DNA of 64,000 nucleotides from JBBQWR01 sp038210495. Its GTDB lineage: Bacteria; Planctomycetota; Planctomycetia; Pirellulales; DATAWG01. The notes beneath the pieces are model-generated. The model saw only the letters and a program-made list of their open reading frames with translations. It did no database searches and was not told the DNA's origin. The stretch is from assembly GCA_038210495.1 (NCBI GenBank), contig JBBQWR010000021.1, forward strand, positions 21,815 through 85,814, in the 5' to 3' direction. Shown here in pieces: positions 25,473-34,565 of the stretch. Within the stretch, counting starts at the first letter, position 1, and each line of letters opens with the position of its first letter. Made by a program: the position numbers and the translations under genes.

Positions 25473-26147
25473 CTACATAATGTTCGTGTGCTTAATCACC
25501 AGATAACCGCCATTGGGCCCCGGCACGGCACCGCGCACGAGCAGTAAGTTATTCTCAAGATCAACCCGCACGACCTTGAGATTACGCGACGTCTTTTGCT
25601 CGTTACCCATCCGGCCGGCCATCCGCTTGCCTTTGAACAGACGAGCGGGAAACGTATTCATCCCGGTGCCGCCACCGTGGCGATGCACTTTCTTCACGCC
25701 GTGGGTCGCCCTTTGGCCCTTGAAATTGTGGCGTCGCATGACGCCTGCCGTGCCGCGGCCCTTACTGGTGCCGGTGACATCGACGGCGACGACTTTTTCG
25801 AAGAGATCGACCTTGAATTCCTGGCCGACCGTGACGCCCTCGACCGTGGCGTCGAATTCGCGAACGAAACGCTTCGGTTCGCAATTGGCCTTGGGCAGAA
25901 GTGCGACGCCCGACTTGGCTCGCTTGCTGTCGAGCTTGGCCACTTGGCCGCGCTGGGACCGGGAGGCAAGGCGGCGGGGCTTGTCGCGAAAGCCCACTTG
26001 CACCGCTTCGTAGCCGTCACGCTCTTTCGTGCGGAGTTGGAGCACGTGGCAGGGCCCGGCTTCGATGACCGTGACGGGAATCGCCGTTCCCGCTTCGTCA
26101 AAAATCTGAGTCATCCCGACCTTGCGGCCGAGTAATCCAATAGCCAT
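25473..26147 (-). CDS. rplC: 50S ribosomal protein uL3
   Basis: 224 residues: MAIGLLGRKVGMTQIFDEAG, VDVTGTSKGRGTAGVMRRHN, FKGQRATHGVKKVHRHGGGT and FKGKRMAGRMGNEQ. Assembly initiator whose loop reaches the peptidyl transferase centre. AGGGA lies 8 bases before the ATG. Confidence 0.97.
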   Translation of the reverse strand: MAIGLLGRKVGMTQIFDEAGTAIPVTVIEAGPCHVLQLRTKERDGYEAVQVGFRDKPRRLASRSQRGQVAKLDSKRAKSGVALLPKANCEPKRFVREFDATVEGVTVGQEFKVDLFEKVVAVDVTGTSKGRGTAGVMRRHNFKGQRATHGVKKVHRHGGGTGMNTFPARLFKGKRMAGRMGNEQKTSRNLKVVRVDLENNLLLVRGAVPGPNGGYLVIKHTNIM

Positions 26148-26394
26148 CGCTCGTATTCCCTGCTGAAAAGCGCTTGCGGGAGATCAAAGACCTTGGTTTG
26201 GCCGCGTTTCGAAAAACGCCTAGCCCAACCGCGTCGACCTTCTGAAGCCGGACTTGGTGAAACCACCAACATCCGGCGGCCGACTCAGCTCCGACTTACC
26301 CGAAAAGCTTCCGTTGCATAGAGTCTCTTGGTGTGAATAACGGCCAACAAATATCGTCTACTGTCGCTTTAATGTTTCGTTTTGGCGGGCCGGA

Positions 26395-26724
26395 CTAGTG
26401 CCTGCCGCTCGCCTTGATCTTGATATCGACACCGGCCGGCAGACTGAGCTTGTTGAGAGCCTCGATCGTCTTGGCCGTGGCCTGCACGATATCGATCACC
26501 CGCTTGTGCGTGCGAATCTCGAATTGCTGCCGGGCCTTCTTGTCGATATGCGGACCCGACAGGACCGTGTATCGCTCGATCCGGGTCGGCAAGGGGATCG
26601 GGCCATGCACTTCCGAATTCGTTCGCTTGGCCGTGTCGACGATTTCCGCCGCGCTTTGGTCAAGGACCGAATGGTCGTAGGCCTCCATCCGAATCCGAAT
26701 CATTTCGTGCGAGTGACCCGCCAC
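26395..26724 (-). CDS. rpsJ: 30S ribosomal protein uS10
   Basis: 109 residues: EMIRIRMEAYDHSVLDQSAA, VHGPIPLPTRIERYTVLSGP, HIDKKARQQFEIRTHKRVID. First gene of the S10-spc-alpha operon. GTG 26724 is preferred over ATG 26703 because GGGAG lies 7 bases upstream. A gap of about 250 bases with no gene separates it from rplC, wider than usual. Confidence 0.95.
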   Translation of the reverse strand: MAGHSHEMIRIRMEAYDHSVLDQSAAEIVDTAKRTNSEVHGPIPLPTRIERYTVLSGPHIDKKARQQFEIRTHKRVIDIVQATAKTIEALNKLSLPAGVDIKIKASGRH

Positions 26725-27122
26725 AAACGCTCTCCCGCCAGCCCTGGGCCAGCTCCGGAACTAAATTGGAAACCACCGATGATATGGGCTTTGTATTGAA
26801 GTGTCAATTGGCGTCAACGGGAAATTTTGGCCAAGTTGGGGAACGGCCTAACAGCGACGAAAGTATCGCGGAACTCTGCTCAAGAAAGGTGAACAAAGTC
26901 GCCGTCTCCCATGTCTAAACGACGCCGAGCGAATAATCGTCCACGCGAGGCCCATCAAAGTCGCCCTGCGGCATGGGATTACGAAAATTTTCCCATTTCG
27001 GCCGCTTCCGCATATACTTCCTGCGGCGGAAACAGCCGATTCGATGGTAAAATAGAACGGCGCCTGCAAGCCGCCACGAAATCGATTCTCTCGACAGACC
27101 GCAAAGGAGGACCAACCCGACC
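26725..27122. other. Divergent intergenic region rpsJ / hflX
   Basis: About 400 bp with no gene. It holds the ribosomal operon promoter at its left end and, on the other strand, a weak TAAAAT at 27048-27053 upstream of hflX without a recognisable -35 box. The middle is AT-richer than the genes on either side. Confidence 0.6.
26779..26807 (-). promoter_or_regulatory. Sigma70-type promoter of the S10 ribosomal operon
   Basis: On the minus strand TTGACA (26802-26807) and TATCAT (26779-26784) are separated by exactly 17 bases. Transcription would begin near 26772, about 48 bases before the rpsJ start. It is the best promoter-like match seen in the window, in the expected place. Confidence 0.72.
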
Positions 27123-28451
27123 GTGACTGAAATGAACCGGACCGACAGTGTCGCCAGCGAAGCGGCGATCTTGGTGGGCGTTCTGATGTCCGACCGAAAG
27201 GATTACGAGCATCCGCTCGACGAACTTGAGGGGCTCGCCGAAACGGCCGGCGCCCGCGTGGTCGGCCGGCTCACACAGCGGCGCGAAGCGCCCGATGTCA
27301 CGACGTATCTCGGCAAAGGCAAGCTGGCGGAAGTCCAGCAACTCGCCGCCGCCACCGACGCCGATGTCGTACTATTCGACAACGATCTCAGCCCCGCGCA
27401 GATCCGCAACCTCGAAGAAGCCCTGTCGATCAAGGTGCTCGATCGCACGGAGCTAATCCTCGACATCTTCGCCGGTCGTGCGAAGACGTACGAAGCCCGG
27501 CTGGCTGTCGAGATGGCCCAGCTCCAATATTCGTTGCCGAGACTGAAGCGGATGTGGACTCACTTGTCGCGAATCAAGATGGGCATCGGGATGCGCGGGC
27601 CCGGCGAGAAGCAGTTGGAAGTCGATCGCCGCCTCGTTGAAAAGCGAATTCACGATTTGGGCCTGGAGCTGAAGACGATTCAGCGCCGCAAGGAGCGCGA
27701 GGTCGCCAATCGCCGCGATCGGATGACCGTTTCGCTCGTCGGCTATACCAATGCCGGCAAAAGCACGCTGCTCAATAAACTGACCGGCGCCGACGTCCTG
27801 ACCGAGAACAAGCTGTTCGCCACGCTCGATACGCGCACCCGCCGCTGGCAACTGCCCGGCTGGGGTCCGGTGTTGCTGAGCGACACGGTAGGCTTCATCC
27901 GCGATCTGCCGCATCATTTGATCGCCAGTTTCAAGGCGACGCTTGAAGAAGCCCGGCAGGCCAACCTTTTGCTGCACGTCGCCGACGCGAGCAATCCGGC
28001 GGCCATCGACCAGATCGCCGCGGTCTACGGCGTGCTCGAAGAACTGGGGATCACGGAAAAAGATACGATCCTCGTGCTCAACAAGATCGACGCCGTGGAC
28101 GACGGAGTCGTTAGGGGTTTGATGGGCCGATACCCGTCGGCGCTGGCGATCAGCGCGCGGCGCAATCGCGGCGTGGCTCAACTGGCCGGCGCGGTGAGCG
28201 ATGCGCTGAGCCGAGATTTTGCGGATGTCGAGATCGAGACGGGCGTCGAAAACGGCCGTCTCCAGGCCTTTTTGGCAGCGCACGGCGAAGTGCTTTCGAC
28301 TCGCTATCATGACAGCCGAGTCGTGATTCACTGCCGGATCAGCCAGAATCATCTCGGCCGCGTGCGCGAGGAAGGGAGCGTCGTGCGACCTTACGCTAAC
28401 GGCGACGCGACGAACGGTTTCTCGTCGAACGGCCACGCCGAGGGAAGCTAA
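27123..28451 (+). CDS. hflX: GTPase HflX
   Basis: 442 residues. The N-terminal HflX domain has TTYLGKGKLAEV-like VTTYLGKGKLAEVQQL and the Gly-rich IGMRGPGEKQLEVDRR linker; the G domain shows GYTNAGKSTLLNKL (P-loop near residue 206), DTVGFIRDLPHHLI and LNKID. HflX splits or rescues stalled 70S ribosomes. GTG start 27123 follows AAAGGAGG at a slightly long spacing (12). The SDR gene follows 5 bases after its stop. Confidence 0.94.
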   Translation: MTEMNRTDSVASEAAILVGVLMSDRKDYEHPLDELEGLAETAGARVVGRLTQRREAPDVTTYLGKGKLAEVQQLAAATDADVVLFDNDLSPAQIRNLEEALSIKVLDRTELILDIFAGRAKTYEARLAVEMAQLQYSLPRLKRMWTHLSRIKMGIGMRGPGEKQLEVDRRLVEKRIHDLGLELKTIQRRKEREVANRRDRMTVSLVGYTNAGKSTLLNKLTGADVLTENKLFATLDTRTRRWQLPGWGPVLLSDTVGFIRDLPHHLIASFKATLEEARQANLLLHVADASNPAAIDQIAAVYGVLEELGITEKDTILVLNKIDAVDDGVVRGLMGRYPSALAISARRNRGVAQLAGAVSDALSRDFADVEIETGVENGRLQAFLAAHGEVLSTRYHDSRVVIHCRISQNHLGRVREEGSVVRPYANGDATNGFSSNGHAEGS

Positions 28452-28456
28452 ACGCC

Positions 28457-29257
28457 GTGGCTCGCCGCCCCATTGCCGGTTCCCGCGCTCTCATTACCGG
28501 CGCTTCCGGGGGCATCGGCCGCGCGCTAGCGATCGAATTGGCCCGGCAAGGCTCGCGTCTTACGCTGCTGGCTCGACGCGCCGATGCATTAAGCGCCGTC
28601 GCCGCTGACATCCAAATGCTCGGCGGTGAGGTCGAGTGCATCGTCGGCGACGTGACCGATCCGGCCACGCGAGCGACCGCGCTAGACCGGGCGACGACTC
28701 GGTTCGGCGGCTTGGATATTCTCATCAACAACGCGGGCGTCGGCGCCTTTGGCCGATTCGACGAAGCCGCCAGCGCGCGGCTGCGTCAATTGTTCGAGGT
28801 GAATTTCTTCGCCGCCGCCGAACTGACTCGCGAAGCGCTGCCGCTGCTGAAAAAATCCGAGCGCCCGATCGTCGTGAATGTAAGCTCGATCCTCGGCCAT
28901 CGCGCCGTCCCACGGTCGAGCGAATATTGTGCCAGTAAATTCGCGCTGCAAGGGCTCAGCGAGTCGCTGCGGGCTGAATTCAGCACGCTGGGCATCGACC
29001 TGCTCGTCGTCAGCCCGGGCACGACGGAGACGGAGTTCTTCGAGCACGTCGTCGAGCGCGATGTCGCCAAGGGTCGCGGCGGAACTCGCTGGCCGAAGCA
29101 GCGCGGCGTATCGGCCGAGTCCGTGGCAAAGGCCACGGTCCGAGCGATCCGCCTGGGCCGTCACGAGATCATTCCCAACTTCCGCGGCCGGCTGCTCGTG
29201 CGATTGAACCGGCTGGTTCCGGGCTTGGTCGACCGACTCATGTCGCGATACGGGTAG
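28457..29257 (+). CDS. Short-chain dehydrogenase/reductase
   Basis: 266 residues, classical SDR: cofactor motif TGASGGIG (residues 14-21), NNAGVGAFGRF, catalytic Ser in VNVSSILG and YxxxK as Y157-CAS-K161. The Arg-rich segment after beta-2 (LLARRADAL) suggests NADPH. Substrate unknown; the C-terminal extension resembles the membrane-associated DltE/YqjQ-like subgroup. Cotranscribed with hflX. Its stop codon TAG is also the first three bases of a family A repeat. Confidence 0.86.
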   Translation: MARRPIAGSRALITGASGGIGRALAIELARQGSRLTLLARRADALSAVAADIQMLGGEVECIVGDVTDPATRATALDRATTRFGGLDILINNAGVGAFGRFDEAASARLRQLFEVNFFAAAELTREALPLLKKSERPIVVNVSSILGHRAVPRSSEYCASKFALQGLSESLRAEFSTLGIDLLVVSPGTTETEFFEHVVERDVAKGRGGTRWPKQRGVSAESVAKATVRAIRLGRHEIIPNFRGRLLVRLNRLVPGLVDRLMSRYG

Positions 29258-29410
29258 GCGAGCGGGACGGCGTAAGCCCCCTGTCCGATGGCTTAGATGG
29301 CCGCGCGATTTCAAAGCAACGAGAAGCCATTCGGCCGCGTGCGACAATCAGCGCCGGACATCCAACTAGCTAGATCACGAATCCCAGGGGGCTTACGCCC
29401 CCCGCTCGCC
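29258..29410. mobile_element. Family A inverted-repeat element (MITE/REP-doublet-like)
   Basis: Left arm 29258-29286 (GCGAGCGGGACGGCGTAAGC onward) and right arm 29392-29410 (GGGGGCTTACGCCCCCCGCT onward) are imperfect inverted copies around about 105 bp of unique DNA. It lies between the convergent SDR and SdrD-like genes and starts directly at the SDR stop codon. No coding capacity. Confidence 0.7.
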
Positions 29411-29436
29411 GCCCCCCGCCCCCCGCTCACCGCTCG

Positions 29437-32400
29437 TTAGTTGACGTCGGGCCGCTCGATGGCGCCGTTGTGAAACACGCCGATCTCGGTCTTGCCGCTG
29501 CCGGTCCAGTCGCCGACCACGGGCGTGTCGCCGGCTTCGCCGAGTTGGCGGACTTCGTCTTTGGCGTCTTCTTTAAAGTTGTGGTTCGAGTCCAGAATCC
29601 ATTTACCCTGGCGATAGACTCCGATCGAATCCATGCCCGTGCCGTTCCAATCGCCGACGACCGGCATATCGCCCGGTTCGCCGAATCGAACGACCATGTC
29701 ATCGGCTCCGAGCTTGCCGTCGCCATTGGAGTCGAGGAACCAGACACCGTCGCGGAAGACGCCGATCGTCTTAACGCCGCTACCGGTCCAGTCGCCGACG
29801 ACCGGCACGTCGCCGCGATGACCGAACTCGAACACGTGGTCGATCACATCTTCGCGAATCTTGCCGCGCGAAGTGACCTTCATCTCGCGATGGCCGGACG
29901 CTTCTCGCGATTGGGGGGGATGATTCTTCTTGGCGCCGGTCGGAGCGTTGTGGGGCTTGGGCAACCCTGGCTCGCGAGCGACAGCCGTCGCGTCGTTGGA
30001 CCAAGCCGGTCCGAAGACGCCGATGTCATCTTTGCCGTCGCCGTCCCAGTCGCCGACGACCGGCTTGTCGCCGGCGTTGCCGAGCTTGCAGTACATGTCC
30101 CCTTCGTCCCACACGCCGTTGCCGTTCATGTCGATGAACCACTCGCCATCGATGAACACGCCCATGCGGGTCTTGCCGTCGCCGGCGAAATCGCCTTGAA
30201 CCGGAATGGCGCCCGGCGTGCCGAACACGTATTTCAGTTTCGGATCGCCGGCGGCCGCGCCGTTGTTGATGGTCCACTGGGCTTTGCCCAGATCGATTCC
30301 GGACCACGAGTTGATATTGAAACCGGCCGGGGTGAACGCGGCTCGCGGCTCGTCTTGCGACTCGCGAGGCTGACCGCCGTCGACGACGCTCAAGTGCCAA
30401 CTCAAATTCGGCTCGTCGAACCCGCCGACCATGAACAGCGTGAACGTCAGCGGGTTATAAGGGGGAGCGAATTGCACGGGCGACGCCGGTGGCGCAAAGA
30501 ACTCGATGCTACCGATTGGGAATTGCGGCGGCGCCGGTGGAATGAACGGAGGGATCGGCGGCTGCGGAGGCGAGATCGGCGGCTCCGAAGTCGTCACCAC
30601 GACGCTGAAATTGTTGAGCTCCGATTGGCCGCCAATGGCCAGCGGAATCTGAATGATCGCGTTCGATGTCAGCGGAATCGCCAGATTATGGACGATCGCC
30701 GGATCGATGACCGTGTTGGGATTCAGGGCGATGCCGCCGGTCGTGCCCGGAGTATCGAGGCCCTTGACGGTATTGGGTTGTTGGTCGAGGGCCGATTGAT
30801 TGAGCACGGTGTACGTGCCCGCCTGCAGGCCGGTGAATTGGTAGAAGCCATTGGCGTCGGTCACGGCCGAGATCGGCTGCAGGTTGTTGTCGAGCATAAG
30901 TTGGCCGTCGGCGTTGCCCAAATACAGCATGATGCCGCCGAGCCGCTTATCGCCCGTGACGAACTGACCGGTCCGATACTGGGCGACTTGAGCCGGGGTG
31001 AGCGTTGCCCCTTGCGGCAAGACAATTTCGGGACCGTCTTGGAATACGAACCCGGAAATCGTGCCCGGCGGATCGATGAAGAAGTTGTAGTTCACGCCGT
31101 TTTGTCCGGAAAGCAGCGTGACCGTTTCGATCGTGTCCGCTCCGACCGTGCTGCCGCCGAGCGAACCTGCATCGGCCTCTTCGGCGAAATAGCCGCCGGG
31201 AGTGATCGCTTGCACGCCGTACGTGCCGGGCAGCATGCCGCCGGCGAATACATAATGGCCATTGGCGTCGGTCGTCGTCGTGCTTAGGATGTTTCCTTCG
31301 CTGTCGAGCAAGTTGACCGTGACGCCCGACAGCGGCGTTGCATTCGGATTGGTGGAAGGATTGCCCGTCTTGTCGACTTTCACAAAGCCGCTGATCGTAA
31401 CCGGCATCTCGTCGCAGAAGTCGTAACCGGTGGCCTGGGCGCCATCGTCGAGCGTGACATGGACGATCGACGCATCGGCGGCGATTTGCCCACCCGATGT
31501 GCCAGCCGTCTCGTGGTCGTGCAGGTAGCCGGCAGGCAAGATTTCTCGCACGCCGTACGTCTGGCCCGGTTTGAGTCCCGCGAACTGATAATTGCCCGAT
31601 TCGCCGGTCGTCGTGCTGCTGACGACGTTGCCATTGGCGTCGAGCAGTTGAACCGTGACGCCCGACAACGCCTTGTCGAGCGAGCAGTCGGCGACGCTGC
31701 CGCCGAGACTCGCTGGGAGCACGTCGCAGAAGTTGTAACCCACGGCCGAGACGCCATCGCCGAGCGGAATATTGATAAATGCGTCGTTGACGATAGCGCC
31801 GCCGGAGGCGCCGAGATTTTCGTCGTTGTGCATGTAACCGGCCGGCAAGATTTCGCTGACGCCGTACTGCTCGCCCGGAGTCAGGCCCGAGAAAGAGTAG
31901 TTGCCCGCTTCGTCGGTCGTGGTGGTCTTCAACAGGTTGCCGCTAGCGTCGGTGAGTCGCACCGTGACGCCAGCCAGCGGCGTGCCCGCCAGACAGTCGC
32001 TGACATTGCCGCTAATACCTGCCGGCTTAACGTCGCAGAAGTCGTAGCCGACGGCTTGCACGCCATCGCCGAGGGCGATTTGCAGAATCGAGGCCGCAGT
32101 CGTGATCGAGCCGCCGGCGGACCCCGCCTCTTCGTCGTGGAACGCATAGCCACTGGGAACGATCTCGTCGACACCGTAGGTCGCGCCCGGCTGGAGCCCC
32201 GCGAACTTGTAATTGCCTTGAGCGTCGGTCGTCGTGGTTTTCAGAATGGCGCCATTCGCATCGAGCAACTGCACGGTCACGCCGGATAACGGAAGATTGG
32301 CGACGCAATCGGAGACATTGCCCGACACGCTGGCCGGCAACACGTCGCAGAAGTTGTAGCCGACACCCGAGACGCCATCGCCGAGCGCCACTTGCGTGAT

Positions 32401-34431
32401 CGCATGATCCACGATCGCGCCGCCGGCGCTGCCGACATTTTCGTCGTTGTGCACATAACCGGTCGGCAGAATCTCGCTCACGCCGTAGGTCTTGCCCGGC
32501 GCGAGGTTGTTGAATTGATAATTGCCCTGCGCATCGGTCGTGGTTGTGCCAATCACGGCGCCATTGGCGTCGAGCAACTGCACGGTCACGCCCGCGAGCG
32601 CCTGATTGGCGAGACAATCGCTCACGTTGCCGCCGATCGCAGCGGGTTTGACGTCGCAGAAGTTGTAGCCGGTTCCGCTCACGCCATCGGTCAGGGCGAT
32701 TTGGACAATCGCGGCGTCGGCCGCGATCGAGCCGCCGGCCGTGCCGACCGCTTCATCGTTAAGGATGTAGCCGGTCGGCAGAATTTCCTTCACGCCGTAC
32801 ACGGCGCCGGGCGACAGGCTCGTGAATTGATAGTTGCCCGCTTCGTTGGTCGACGTGGACTTGATGACATTGCCGTTTGCGTCGAGCAGTTGCACGGTGA
32901 CGCCGGCGAGCGGCGTGCCGGCCAAGCAATCGCTCACGTTGCCGGCGATGTTGCCCGGTAGTCGCTTGCCGAAATCGTATTCGACTCCGGCTTGGCCGCC
33001 GAGAATCGAGACGCCGGTGATTTGATCGCCGACTGCGGCGACCGTGCCGCCGAGCGATCCGGCGGCGACTTTGCCGTCGAGATAGCCGGCCGGCTGCTGT
33101 GGTTCGGTCACGGTGTACTGGCCGGGGGCGAGCCCCGTGACGGAGTACGAGCCGTCGGCGGCCGTTACGGTTTGGAGCGGCGTCGTGCTGCCGTCGATCG
33201 TCGAGATCGGAGTGACGACGACCGTCACGCCGCCGAGGCCCATCTCGCCCGTTTCGCGGACGCCATTATTGTTCGTGTCGTGATAAACATAGCCGCTGAG
33301 GCTGCCAGCTTGCGCGAGCGCGAAATCGTTGTGGACGCTATCTTCGCCGCCATCGACGGCGATCTGATTGACGACCGTTTTACTTGCCACCGAACCGTCG
33401 GTTACGCCAAGCACCGTGCCGGCCGAAGCGCCGACGGCGAAATAGCCGGCTGGCTTGGATTCGACGACTTCATACGTGCCTGGCTGCAAAAACTGGAACA
33501 GATAGCCGCCACCCGCGTCGGTCGACATCGTCTTGCCGGTCGTCACATAGCTGCCGCCGCTGAGCTCCATCAGCGTGACGCTCACGCCGCCGAGGCCGAC
33601 TTCGCCGGCGTCCCGATGGTTGTTCAGATTCGGGTCGCTAAAGACCGTGCCGCCGATCGAGATCGGCAGCGGGGTCTGCGTGACGAGCACGTTGGCGCCC
33701 GTCGTCTGGTTGGATTGATCGGTCTCGCCGGGCGGCATGTAGCTTTGATTGGGCAGATCGAGAGGCGCGCCGAACGTCGTGTTGTTCTGGTTGAACAGTA
33801 CATCGAAGCCGGCGACGTATCCGGTGTTCACGCCCAAATTTTCGTAGTGCGGCGCGATGAACGTCCCAACGAGATGGGCGCTTTGGAAATCGTTTCCCTT
33901 GGTCAGCGGCGCAAGCGTCGCGGCGCCGGTCACGGGATCGATCGCGGTGACCTTCTCCGCGTTGTCGGTCAGCACGAGCTTTTCGCCCGGGTCAAATCCG
34001 CTGAGCGTGAAGACGATTTGCGTGCCGCCGTTGATCGCCGTCTGGTTGACGACGTTAAAGCCATTGTGCGACACGACCGTCAGCGGAGACTGCGAGCCTT
34101 GCGCTGGCGAGCCGGGCCCTTGCCAGACGACGTCGCCGACGGCCAGCCCGAGCTGATTCTTGCTGCCGTCGATGATCAGCTGCGTGAGTTGCGTGCCGGC
34201 GACGCCCCCTTGGAACGTGACTTGAATCGTGTGCGGCGTGGTGTTCGCGCCGGGCGCGGAATCGAAAAACACCGACCCGAAATGAATCTGCGGGGGCGCC
34301 GCCGACAGCAATTGGCGAGGCTCCATCTGCTCGAAGCGGCAGAGCCGAAAACGATCGTCCCCGCTGGGAAGCTTGCGGTTGGGACCACCAAAAATGCGAC
34401 GCCAACTGGCGATGGTGCTGAACAAGCTCAC
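29437..34431 (-). CDS. Giant secreted SdrD-B repeat / FG-GAP protein with LEPR-XLL-like N-terminus
   Basis: 1664 residues. The start is GTG 34431 (SLFSTIASWRRIFG), preceded by GGAGG at 8 bases. Residues 36-43, MEPRQLLS, are a variant of the planctomycete LEPR-XLL motif found at the N-terminus of large exported proteins. Residues about 250-1280 hold some ten SdrD B-like Ig modules (GVTVQLLDANGNV, GNYQF, YGVKEILPTGY); five or six of about 103 residues are almost identical tandem copies. A Pro-rich linker follows (about 1277-1317), then about four FG-GAP/VCBS-like repeats (VVGDWDGDGKDDIGVF, WFLDSNGDG) near 1400-1664. Probably a cell-surface or extracellular structural or adhesive protein; that role is inferred. 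No sortase motif seen. Confidence 0.85.
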   Translation of the reverse strand: MSLFSTIASWRRIFGGPNRKLPSGDDRFRLCRFEQMEPRQLLSAAPPQIHFGSVFFDSAPGANTTPHTIQVTFQGGVAGTQLTQLIIDGSKNQLGLAVGDVVWQGPGSPAQGSQSPLTVVSHNGFNVVNQTAINGGTQIVFTLSGFDPGEKLVLTDNAEKVTAIDPVTGAATLAPLTKGNDFQSAHLVGTFIAPHYENLGVNTGYVAGFDVLFNQNNTTFGAPLDLPNQSYMPPGETDQSNQTTGANVLVTQTPLPISIGGTVFSDPNLNNHRDAGEVGLGGVSVTLMELSGGSYVTTGKTMSTDAGGGYLFQFLQPGTYEVVESKPAGYFAVGASAGTVLGVTDGSVASKTVVNQIAVDGGEDSVHNDFALAQAGSLSGYVYHDTNNNGVRETGEMGLGGVTVVVTPISTIDGSTTPLQTVTAADGSYSVTGLAPGQYTVTEPQQPAGYLDGKVAAGSLGGTVAAVGDQITGVSILGGQAGVEYDFGKRLPGNIAGNVSDCLAGTPLAGVTVQLLDANGNVIKSTSTNEAGNYQFTSLSPGAVYGVKEILPTGYILNDEAVGTAGGSIAADAAIVQIALTDGVSGTGYNFCDVKPAAIGGNVSDCLANQALAGVTVQLLDANGAVIGTTTTDAQGNYQFNNLAPGKTYGVSEILPTGYVHNDENVGSAGGAIVDHAITQVALGDGVSGVGYNFCDVLPASVSGNVSDCVANLPLSGVTVQLLDANGAILKTTTTDAQGNYKFAGLQPGATYGVDEIVPSGYAFHDEEAGSAGGSITTAASILQIALGDGVQAVGYDFCDVKPAGISGNVSDCLAGTPLAGVTVRLTDASGNLLKTTTTDEAGNYSFSGLTPGEQYGVSEILPAGYMHNDENLGASGGAIVNDAFINIPLGDGVSAVGYNFCDVLPASLGGSVADCSLDKALSGVTVQLLDANGNVVSSTTTGESGNYQFAGLKPGQTYGVREILPAGYLHDHETAGTSGGQIAADASIVHVTLDDGAQATGYDFCDEMPVTISGFVKVDKTGNPSTNPNATPLSGVTVNLLDSEGNILSTTTTDANGHYVFAGGMLPGTYGVQAITPGGYFAEEADAGSLGGSTVGADTIETVTLLSGQNGVNYNFFIDPPGTISGFVFQDGPEIVLPQGATLTPAQVAQYRTGQFVTGDKRLGGIMLYLGNADGQLMLDNNLQPISAVTDANGFYQFTGLQAGTYTVLNQSALDQQPNTVKGLDTPGTTGGIALNPNTVIDPAIVHNLAIPLTSNAIIQIPLAIGGQSELNNFSVVVTTSEPPISPPQPPIPPFIPPAPPQFPIGSIEFFAPPASPVQFAPPYNPLTFTLFMVGGFDEPNLSWHLSVVDGGQPRESQDEPRAAFTPAGFNINSWSGIDLGKAQWTINNGAAAGDPKLKYVFGTPGAIPVQGDFAGDGKTRMGVFIDGEWFIDMNGNGVWDEGDMYCKLGNAGDKPVVGDWDGDGKDDIGVFGPAWSNDATAVAREPGLPKPHNAPTGAKKNHPPQSREASGHREMKVTSRGKIREDVIDHVFEFGHRGDVPVVGDWTGSGVKTIGVFRDGVWFLDSNGDGKLGADDMVVRFGEPGDMPVVGDWNGTGMDSIGVYRQGKWILDSNHNFKEDAKDEVRQLGEAGDTPVVGDWTGSGKTEIGVFHNGAIERPDVN
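31412..32960 (-). repeat. Tandem 309-bp coding repeats (SdrD-B modules)
   Basis: Copies start near 31412, 31720, 32030, 32341 and 32651 (each marked by CGTCGCAGAAGT) and end near 32960. Spacing of about 309 bp equals 103 codons, so copy number can change without a frameshift. Each encodes one SdrD-B module beginning NVSDC or VADC. Confidence 0.85.
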
Positions 34432-34532
34432 GAGCACGTCCTCCCTGACGATTCGAGTATATATGCTGTCTCGTATCACAACGCTTCGTCGTGAAGCGCC
34501 GAATAGCCCGGCCAAACGCCGGTCCCAAAAAA

Positions 34533-34562
34533 CTCCCGACTCCCGTCTCCCGACTCCCGACT
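34533..34562. repeat. Family K direct repeats (CTCCCGACTCCCG)
   Basis: Three to four direct copies of CTCCCGTCTCCCGACTCCCG-type words, 4 bases after the WD40 gene stop. The same words recur at 48376-48414. Confidence 0.7.
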
Positions 34563-34565
34563 TTC

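Noticed and set aside
29470..31287. 605-codon open frame on the plus strand opposite the SdrD-like gene
   Set aside because: It is antisense to a repetitive coding region and its Arg/Asp-rich translation has no domain logic; the minus-strand frame shows clear SdrD-B and FG-GAP modules.
31412..32960. Regular 309-bp repeats considered as a CRISPR or satellite
   Set aside because: The period equals 103 codons, there are no spacers, and the repeats are in-frame SdrD-B modules.
32992..34494. 500-codon open frame on the plus strand
   Set aside because: Shadow of the SdrD-like gene's N-terminal half; composition is the reverse-complement pattern of GC-rich codons.
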